Assembly: GCA_036379355.1 (NCBI GenBank)
Contig: DASVGV010000076.1
Span: forward strand, 1-10,282
From: CAJCIY01 sp036379355
GTDB lineage: Bacteria; Actinomycetota; Actinomycetes; Mycobacteriales; CAJCIY01
Length of the DNA stretch: 10,282 nt
Direction of reading: 5' to 3'
A program made the translations under genes and the position numbers. This document shows, piece after piece, positions 5,708 to 10,282 of this stretch; the first letter of the stretch is position 1; every line of letters begins with the position of its first letter. The notes beneath the pieces are model-generated. The model worked only from the letters and a program-made list of their open reading frames with translations. It had not been told where the DNA came from and searched no databases.

Positions 5708-6478
5708 ATGCGACCATCGCGTGTGCCTTCCCGTCGCGCCGTGGTCGTCGGGCTGTCCGCGGCGACAGCCGTCGCCGCCGGCGAGCTCGCGCTCGGTCTG
5801 CGCGGAGGCCACCGCGGGACCCCCGCACCTGCGAAGCCGTCCGGCACCGTCCCGTCCGACCCCCAGTGGCGCGCCGCAGCGGGCGACGAACGGGCCCTCA
5901 TCGAGACCTACGAGTCCACGACCAGGGCACACCCCGCGCTCGCCGCCACCCTGGCGCTGCCCCTGGCCCACCACCGGGCGCATCTGGCGGCCCTGACCGG
6001 CGCCGGCGCCTCCTCCACCTCGGTGCCACCGACGACGACCTCCTCCGGACCGCCCCCGGACACGGCCAGCGTCGCCGACCACCGCGCGACCCTCGGCGCG
6101 CTGCAGGCCCGCGAGACGGCAGCCGCCGCGCAGCGCAGCGCTGCTGCGGTGCGGGACCCGGGCGACGGCGGCACGCTGCTCGCGCGGATCGCCGCGGCGG
6201 AGGCGGTCCACGTCGACTACCTGGCCGCCGCCATCACGGCCATCCGCCCGCCGGCCCCGACCACCTCGGCCGGCCCGCGCCGATCGACGGCGAGTGCGGC
6301 CCCGCCGAGCACTGCGCCGCGCAGCACCTCCCCGGCGCCGCCGCACACCACGTCCGACCCTGCGCCGCCGCACACCACGTCGGTCCCGCCCCGGCCGGCA
6401 CCGTCCGAGACGTCGCCCCGCCCCAGCGCCACCCCGTCCACGCCCGGCTCGACGCCGGCGGCCACGGCGAGCCGGTGA
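5708..6478 (+). CDS. Tat-exported ferritin-like protein with Pro/Thr/Ser-rich tail (ferritin-like 3)
   Basis: This 256-residue protein opens with a twin-arginine signal (PSRRAVVVGL, 7-16) and a hydrophobic core to about residue 31, without a lipobox. The folded part, about 52-180, repeats the ligand pattern of the two upstream paralogues at low overall similarity: ALIETYES (Glu66), LAHHRAHLAAL (His89, His92), LQARETAAAAQ (Glu136) and AEAVHVDYL (Glu165, His168). A Thr/Ser/Pro loop (101-118) separates helices B and C. From about 181 to the end a Pro/Thr/Ser/Ala-rich tail contains two copies of PPHTTS nine residues apart, suggesting a wall-spanning or disordered surface segment. The ATG at 5708 has no good Shine-Dalgarno. 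Its stop overlaps the next gene start as GTGA. Function unknown; metal handling is inferred. Confidence 0.72.
   Translation: MRPSRVPSRRAVVVGLSAATAVAAGELALGLRGGHRGTPAPAKPSGTVPSDPQWRAAAGDERALIETYESTTRAHPALAATLALPLAHHRAHLAALTGAGASSTSVPPTTTSSGPPPDTASVADHRATLGALQARETAAAAQRSAAAVRDPGDGGTLLARIAAAEAVHVDYLAAAITAIRPPAPTTSAGPRRSTASAAPPSTAPRSTSPAPPHTTSDPAPPHTTSVPPRPAPSETSPRPSATPSTPGSTPAATASR
6335..6381 (+). repeat. 27-bp-period direct repeat in the tail of ferritin-like 3
   Basis: An identical 20-bp sequence occurs at 6335-6354 and 6362-6381, in frame with a period of 27 bp (nine codons). It encodes two PPHTTS units. It looks like a recent in-frame duplication in a disordered Pro/Thr/Ser-rich region. Confidence 0.85.
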
Positions 6479-6927
6479 CCCGGCCCGACGACATCGCCGG
6501 GTTGCAGGCGCTGGTGGCCGCCGAGCACGCGGCGGTGTTCGGCATCGCCGCGATGGGCGGCCGCCTCGCCGGCCTCGACCCGCGCTCACCCGGCGTCGGT
6601 GACCTGCGGCTGCAGTTCGACGTGCACCGCAGCCGCCGGGACGCCTGGACCGCGGCGCTGGTCGCCCGGAACGCCGCCGCCCCGCCGTCGGCGGCGGCCT
6701 ACGTTCTGCCGCCGCTCGGGAGCGCCGAGGGGACGCTCGCGGCCGCGGCCGCGCTCGAGGGGCGGATGGCCGCCGCGTACGCCGCGGCGCTCAGCCAGCT
6801 GGGCGATCCGACGCTGCGCACCCAGGTGACCGCGGCGCTGACCGACGTGGCACGGCAGCAGTACGCGCTCGGGACCTTCGCGGGCCAGCCCCCCGCGACG
6901 GCCGCGCCGCCCCTGCCCGGCGGCTGA
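6475..6927 (+). CDS. DUF4439 ferritin-like protein (ferritin-like 4)
   Basis: This 150-residue protein matches the actinobacterial DUF4439 pattern: LQALVAAEHAAVFG (10-23), a second helix with DVHRSRRDAW (49-58), the AAAYVLPP turn (73-80), LEGRMAAAY (94-102) and the last helix LTDVARQQYALGTF (122-135). It has no signal peptide and is presumably cytosolic. Glu17 and Glu95 remain, but the helix-D ExxH of its neighbours is DxxR (124-127) and helix B has a single His51, so a di-metal site is doubtful. DUF4439 genes commonly sit near rimP in actinobacteria, so this is probably the ancestral member of the cluster. The GTG start shares GTGA with the previous stop. It ends the plus-strand block; the function of the family is not known to me. 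Confidence 0.8.
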   Translation: MTRPDDIAGLQALVAAEHAAVFGIAAMGGRLAGLDPRSPGVGDLRLQFDVHRSRRDAWTAALVARNAAAPPSAAAYVLPPLGSAEGTLAAAAALEGRMAAAYAAALSQLGDPTLRTQVTAALTDVARQQYALGTFAGQPPATAAPPLPGG

Positions 6928-6965
6928 GCATCCGGTCCGGCGGCTGAGCATCCGCTCCCGCGGCT
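6917..6965. repeat. 20-bp tandem repeat spanning two convergent stop codons
   Basis: Bases 6917-6934 recur exactly at 6937-6954, and a diverged partial third copy runs to about 6965 (period 20, roughly 2.4 copies). The unit contains CGGCTGAGCATCCG. The first copy carries the TGA of the DUF4439 gene and the partial third copy carries the stop of the converging deacetylase gene. The repeat fills the whole 36-bp intergenic gap. It lacks the dyad and T-run of an intrinsic terminator. Confidence 0.85.
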
Positions 6966-8022
6966 AGTACGGCTGCGCCTCGCCGCGGTACGCGGGAGAC
7001 AGCCGCCCCATCTCGTTCCTGGGGAAGCTGATGTGCGCCGGGTCGCCGTCGCTGACATAGCGCGTTGTCGCGATCTTCGGGAGCCAGTACGCGGCGTCGT
7101 ACTCCACGTGCACGTGCGCAACCCGCAGGCGGGGCACCGCCGCGGGATCCCAGCCGGTGCTGAACGGCGACGGCGCGGGGTTGGCACCGACCAGCAGCGC
7201 GGCGTCGAAGTGGTAGGCCTGTGGTCCCGCTCCGCCGTCGAGCGCCAGCGGCGCGGGCCGGGGCTGGGCGCCGTACGGCAGCGCCATCGTGGTGGCGCCG
7301 TGACCGAGTGCCGCCAGGATCGTCGCCTCCACGGCGCCGATCTCCTGCACGACGCCGGACGGCGGGAGCGACCGCAGGTCCGCGTGCGTCTGCGTGTGGT
7401 CGCCCACCTCGTACCCGTGGCGAGCGAGCCACCGGAGGTACGGGGCCGGATCGGACTGGCCGAAGGCGTCGCGGTTGATGTAGAAGGACGCGCGCGCGGG
7501 GAATCCCGGGTGCGCGGCGGCCACGGCCTGCAGGATGCCGACCGCGCACGTCGGGGTGGGGTTGCCGGCGGCGTCGAGCGTCAGCTGGCCGCGGCGTGAG
7601 TCGTCGAAGGTCAGCACGACCGGGCTCGTCCCGGCGGGGATGTCGATGTGGCCGGCGGCGACGTCGGCCATCGTCACCGGCACGTAGCCCTGCTCGGCGA
7701 GCGACGTCAGCTCCGCACGCAGCTCGTCCGGGCTGATGTCGTAGTCACCGTGCGGGTCGGCCACGACGTCGTGGAACATCAGGACGGGGACCTGGCCCAG
7801 CTCGTTCGCGTGGACGGACGCGGGCGGTGGCGGCGCGGGGGACGGCGGCGCTACCGGTCGAGACGAGCCGGTCGGCTGCGGCGCGCTGACCGACGTGCGG
7901 GTGGACGCCCGGGACTCCGGCGACGAGCGCGCTCCGCAGCCGGCAACCGCGACCAGGGCAGCGGCGACCGTGACGAGTGCCGGAAGGGCCGAGCGACGCG
8001 AGGCTGCGGTGGCGATGGCCAT
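6964..8022 (-). CDS. Polysaccharide deacetylase (NodB/CE4) family lipoprotein
   Basis: This 352-residue secreted enzyme probably removes acetyl (or related) groups from a cell-wall or capsule glycan. It has a signal peptide with lipobox VAGC (Cys29); SRRSAL at 8-13 is a weak twin-arginine look-alike. A Pro/Ser linker runs to about residue 70. The NodB domain then shows VPVLMFHDV (78-86), motif 1 VVLTFDDS (135-142, Asp140 and Asp141) and motif 2 HTQTH (209-213), which supply the catalytic and metal-binding Asp/His/His. Motif 3 is ALPYG (247-251), lacking the Arg of the classical RxPYG form, as in some COG0726 members. The ATG at 8020-8022 has little Shine-Dalgarno. It converges on the DUF4439 gene and is divergent from the MmcQ/YjbR gene. 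The substrate is unknown. Confidence 0.85.
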   Translation of the reverse strand: MAIATAASRRSALPALVTVAAALVAVAGCGARSSPESRASTRTSVSAPQPTGSSRPVAPPSPAPPPPASVHANELGQVPVLMFHDVVADPHGDYDISPDELRAELTSLAEQGYVPVTMADVAAGHIDIPAGTSPVVLTFDDSRRGQLTLDAAGNPTPTCAVGILQAVAAAHPGFPARASFYINRDAFGQSDPAPYLRWLARHGYEVGDHTQTHADLRSLPPSGVVQEIGAVEATILAALGHGATTMALPYGAQPRPAPLALDGGAGPQAYHFDAALLVGANPAPSPFSTGWDPAAVPRLRVAHVHVEYDAAYWLPKIATTRYVSDGDPAHISFPRNEMGRLSPAYRGEAQPY

Positions 8023-8029
8023 CGGCGCC

Positions 8030-8036
8030 TACGGTA
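8030..8036. promoter_or_regulatory. Near-palindromic shared -10 element for two divergent genes
   Basis: TACGGTA reads TACGGT on the plus strand and TACCGT on the minus strand, both TANNNT. The plus hexamer ends 7 bases before the ATG at 8043; the minus hexamer ends 8 bases before the ATG at 8022. Only 20 bp separate the two starts and neither gene has a good Shine-Dalgarno, so leaderless transcripts from one symmetric -10 are plausible. No -35 was recognised. Confidence 0.45.
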
Positions 8037-8042
8037 ACGGCC

Positions 8043-8456
8043 ATGAGCGACGTGCGCGGGAACCCGCTGCTGGCGGCCGCGCTGTCGCTGCCCGGCTCGT
8101 GGGAGGACCGGCCGTTCGGGCCGGACACCTGCACCGTGAAGGTCGGCCCGAAGATCTTCGCGTTCCTCGGCGCTGCGGTGCCGTACACGGTGACGCTGAA
8201 GGTCCACCCCGACCGCGGCGACGCCCTGCGCGGCGCCTACCCGGGAGTGGTCACGACGGCGCGGTACCTGTCGAAGCGGCATTGGGTGGCAATCCGGCTC
8301 GACGGCACGGTGGACCCCGACGAGGTCGGCGACCTGCTCGAGGCGTCGTACCACCTGGTGCTCGCCGGCCTGACCCGCGCCGAGCGCGCGGCGGCGCTGG
8401 CTCAGAACAGGACGGACGCGAAGGTGCCCACCCGGCGGAAGCCGACCCGCTCGTAG
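8043..8456 (+). CDS. MmcQ/YjbR family protein
   Basis: This 137-residue protein has the MmcQ/YjbR pattern: PGSWEDRPFGPDTCTVKVGPK (17-37), IFAFLG (38-43), TLKVHPDRGDALRGAYPGVV (51-70), ARYLSKRHWVAIRLDG (73-88) and a final helix DLLEASYHLVLAGL (97-110). Family members are small CyaY-like-fold proteins, often labelled DNA-binding, with no well-established biochemical role. The ATG at 8043 is preferred over an upstream in-frame ATG at 7977, which would fall inside the divergent gene. There is no Shine-Dalgarno, consistent with a leaderless mRNA. The last 55 bp overlap the 3' end of the convergent GNAT gene, and the basic residues 122-137 are encoded in that overlap. Confidence 0.87.
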   Translation: MSDVRGNPLLAAALSLPGSWEDRPFGPDTCTVKVGPKIFAFLGAAVPYTVTLKVHPDRGDALRGAYPGVVTTARYLSKRHWVAIRLDGTVDPDEVGDLLEASYHLVLAGLTRAERAAALAQNRTDAKVPTRRKPTRS

Positions 8457-9244
8457 ACGCGCTGCGCGACCCGGTTGTGGTCGTTGACGTACAGGCTCAC
8501 ACGGGGCGCGATGGCGGCCTGCGCGGCGAGCGCCACCGCCGCGGTGCCGGCCGCACCGAGCCCGCGGCCCCGGTGCTCCGGCGCCGTCCAGACGCCCTGG
8601 ACCTGGCAGGCCTTGTCGGTCGCCGCACCGATCTCGGCCTTGAACAGCACGCGACCCTCCTCGATGCGTGCGAACGCTCGCCCCTGGGCGATGAGCTCGG
8701 CGACCCGCGCGCGGTACAGCGCACCGCCGTCCGAACCGGCGGGTGAGAACCCGATCTCCTCGGTGTACATCGCCACGGCGGCCGGCAGCAGGATCTCGAG
8801 CTGGTCCGGGCGCACCGGACGCACGGCCCGGTCCGGTTCCACGCGCGGCGGCGTGTCGAGCAGCATCAGCGGCTGCTCTTCGCGCACGTCGCGTGGGCGG
8901 TCCCACGACGACCGCAGCTGCGCCCAGATGTCCAGCACCGACTCGGCCTCGCCGACGATCGACGAGCAGCGACGCCCTTGCCGCCGAGCACGGTCGGCGA
9001 ACGCCTTGCGCGCCGCGGCGTCGGGCGCCACCGGTACGAGGTTCGCGCCCGCCAGGCAGAGGGCGGCCAGCTCCCCCTCGGGTGCGTACCCCCACATCTC
9101 GGCGCCGAGGCGCCAGGGGTCGAGCCCCGCGGCCTGCACCCGGGACGCGACCATCACGGTCGCGACGGGATCGGTGTCGAGCAGCGCCGTGACGGCCGCG
9201 AGATCGCGGTCGGACAGCACGCGCGTCGAGCCCGTCCGCAGCAC
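8402..9244 (-). CDS. GNAT family N-acetyltransferase with DUF4081 N-terminal domain
   Basis: This 280-residue two-part protein has an N-terminal DUF4081-like domain (about 1-130; RVLSDRDLAAVTALLDTDPVAT, WGYAPEGELAALCLAGANLVP) and a C-terminal GNAT domain (about 138-280). The acetyl-CoA pyrophosphate loop is HRGRGLG (224-230), preceded by the strand VQGVWTAPE and followed by SLYVNDHNRVAQRVYERVGFRRVG, the usual GNAT end. The acceptor substrate is unknown. This GNAT type is commonly found next to ispG in actinobacteria, as here (55 bp downstream of ispG, same strand). The start is GTG at 9242-9244, with a -10-like hexamer six bases upstream instead of a Shine-Dalgarno. Its end overlaps the convergent MmcQ/YjbR gene by 55 bp. 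Confidence 0.88.
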   Translation of the reverse strand: MLRTGSTRVLSDRDLAAVTALLDTDPVATVMVASRVQAAGLDPWRLGAEMWGYAPEGELAALCLAGANLVPVAPDAAARKAFADRARRQGRRCSSIVGEAESVLDIWAQLRSSWDRPRDVREEQPLMLLDTPPRVEPDRAVRPVRPDQLEILLPAAVAMYTEEIGFSPAGSDGGALYRARVAELIAQGRAFARIEEGRVLFKAEIGAATDKACQVQGVWTAPEHRGRGLGAAGTAAVALAAQAAIAPRVSLYVNDHNRVAQRVYERVGFRRVGTFASVLF

Positions 9245-9250
9245 GTCGCG

Positions 9251-9256
9251 AGCCTA
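9251..9256 (-). promoter_or_regulatory. -10-like element for leaderless GNAT mRNA
   Basis: TAGGCT on the minus strand is followed by exactly six bases and then the GTG start, the spacing typical of actinobacterial leaderless promoters (TANNNT-N6/7-start). No Shine-Dalgarno is present. This suggests the GNAT gene can be transcribed independently of ispG. Confidence 0.45.
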
Positions 9257-9262
9257 ACCTCG

Positions 9263-9284
9263 GCGCGGCACGGCGCCGCCGCGC
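9263..9284 (-). repeat. Inverted repeat after ispG
   Basis: A 7-bp perfect inverted repeat (GCGCGGC / GCCGCGC, 8-nt loop) lies between the ispG stop and the GNAT -10-like element. It could be a T-tract-less terminator or processing hairpin that partly separates ispG from the GNAT gene. In such GC-rich DNA a chance origin is possible. Confidence 0.35.
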
Positions 9285-9299
9285 TCGCCGGTCGCCCCG

Positions 9300-10282
9300 T
9301 CAGACCGTCGAGACGACCGGCTCGCCCGACCCGGACGCGGCGCGGATCTCCTCGGCCATCGCCATCGCCCTCTCGACGAGCGTCTCGACGATGCGGTCCT
9401 CCGGGACGGTCTCGACGACCTCACCCTTGACGAAGATCTGACCCTTGCCGTTCCCGGACGCCACGCCCAGGTCGGCCTCCCGGGCCTCTCCCGGTCCGTT
9501 GACGACGCACCCCATGACGGCAACGCGCAGTGGCACGTCCAGGCCCTCGAGCCCGGCGGTCACCTTGTCCGCGAGGGTGTAGACGTCGACCTGGGCGCGG
9601 CCGCACGACGGGCAGCTGACGATCTCCAGGCCCCGCTGGCGCAGGCCCAGCGACTCGAGGATCTGGATGCCGACCTTGACCTCCTCCACCGGCGGCGCCG
9701 ACAGGGACACCCGGATCGTGTCCCCGATGCCCTGCGACAGCAGCGCCCCGAACGCCACCGCCGACTTGATCGTTCCCTGGAACGCCGGCCCCGCCTCGGT
9801 GACGCCGAGGTGCAGCGGGTAGTCGCACTGCTCGGCCAGCAACCGGTAGGCGGCCACCATCACGACCGGGTCGTTGTGCTTCACCGAGATCTTGATGTCG
9901 CGGAAGTCGTGCTCCTCGAACAACGAGCACTCCCACAGCGCCGACTCGACCAGCGCCTCGGGCGTCGCCTTGCCGTACTTGTCGAGCAGCCGCTTGTCCA
10001 GCGACCCGGCGTTGACCCCGATGCGGATCGACACGCCGGCGTCCTTGGCCGCCCGGGCGATCTCGCCGACCTTGTCGTCGAACTTCTTGATGTTGCCCGG
10101 GTTGACGCGGACGGCCGCGCAGCCGGCGTCGATCGCCGCGAACACGTACTTGGGCTGGAAGTGGATGTCCGCGATCACCGGGATCTGCGAGTGCTGGGCG
10201 ATCTGCGGCAGCGCCTCGGCGTCGTCGGCGCTCGGCACGGCGACCCGCACGATGTCGCAGCCGGAGGCCGTGAGCTCGGCGA
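9300..10282 (-). CDS. ispG: 4-hydroxy-3-methylbut-2-en-1-yl diphosphate synthase IspG (5' end outside window)
   Basis: IspG (GcpE) is the [4Fe-4S] enzyme of the MEP isoprenoid pathway that converts MEcPP to HMBPP. About 327 C-terminal residues are visible, beginning within AELTASGCDIVRVAVPSADD; the frame stays open to the edge, so the missing 5' part is some 50-60 codons. The TIM-barrel part includes VIADIHF, RVNPGNIKKFDDKV, RIGVNAGSLDK, KISVKHND and LHLGVTEAG. The C-terminal iron-sulphur domain has SCPSCGR and GCVVNGPGEA, giving the three Cys ligands and the Glu (C-x6-E) seen in characterised IspG proteins. Nothing is broken. In related genomes dxr and a site-2 protease often lie upstream, but that region is not in this window. 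Confidence 0.96.
   Translation of the reverse strand, partial: AELTASGCDIVRVAVPSADDAEALPQIAQHSQIPVIADIHFQPKYVFAAIDAGCAAVRVNPGNIKKFDDKVGEIARAAKDAGVSIRIGVNAGSLDKRLLDKYGKATPEALVESALWECSLFEEHDFRDIKISVKHNDPVVMVAAYRLLAEQCDYPLHLGVTEAGPAFQGTIKSAVAFGALLSQGIGDTIRVSLSAPPVEEVKVGIQILESLGLRQRGLEIVSCPSCGRAQVDVYTLADKVTAGLEGLDVPLRVAVMGCVVNGPGEAREADLGVASGNGKGQIFVKGEVVETVPEDRIVETLVERAMAMAEEIRAASGSGEPVVSTV

Noticed and set aside
5069..6589. Minus-strand open frame of 506 codons across the cupredoxin and ferritin-like 3
   Set aside because: Arg/Gly-rich low-complexity shadow; the plus strand carries coherent signal peptides, lipobox and domain motifs.
6928..6963. Bidirectional intrinsic terminator between the convergent genes
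   Set aside because: The gap is a direct tandem repeat, without a strong stem or T-run on either strand.

Overview
The window is about 10 kb of very GC-rich, densely coding DNA from an actinobacterium. This is shown by the G/C-saturated third codon positions, frequent GTG starts, short 4-bp start/stop overlaps, TANNNT-type -10 motifs close to start codons, and a familiar actinobacterial gene neighbourhood: ispG, a DUF4081-type GNAT, a DUF4439 protein, rimP, nusA, ylxR, infB. I cannot name the genus. Both ends are cut inside genes: infB at the left, ispG at the right.

Left third (1-2490, minus strand): the transcription/translation operon rimP-nusA-ylxR-infB, read right to left. RimP matures the 30S subunit, NusA controls elongation and termination, YlxR is a small RNA-binding protein and IF-2 loads initiator tRNA. 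rimP and nusA overlap by 4 bp. ylxR follows nusA after 5 bp. A 184-bp spacer with two inverted repeats precedes infB. A divergent control region (2491-2651) separates this operon from the plus-strand block.

Centre (2652-6927, plus strand): an apparent seven-gene operon, tatA-tatC followed by five tightly packed genes. Three are four-helix ferritin-like proteins sharing an unusual ligand set (E/D ... HxxH ... E ... ExxH), the fourth is a cupredoxin-fold lipoprotein, and the fifth is a DUF4439 ferritin-like protein. Two ferritin-like proteins carry twin-arginine signals, one of them with a lipobox, and the cupredoxin is a predicted lipoprotein. The others look cytosolic. The cupredoxin has lost the Cys and Met copper ligands, and the DUF4439 protein has lost most bundle ligands. 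Because the Tat translocase is encoded with its likely substrates, the block reads as a candidate cell-surface metal or redox module. This is the most interesting part of the window, but the function is inference.

Right third (6928-10282): a minus-strand polysaccharide-deacetylase lipoprotein converges on the DUF4439 gene across a 20-bp-period tandem repeat. It is divergent from a plus-strand MmcQ/YjbR gene, and the 20-bp gap between them holds a near-palindromic -10 element that could serve both directions. The MmcQ/YjbR gene overlaps tail-to-tail with a minus-strand GNAT acetyltransferase, preceded by ispG of the non-mevalonate isoprenoid pathway. I saw no tRNA, rRNA, CRISPR array, transposase or integrase.
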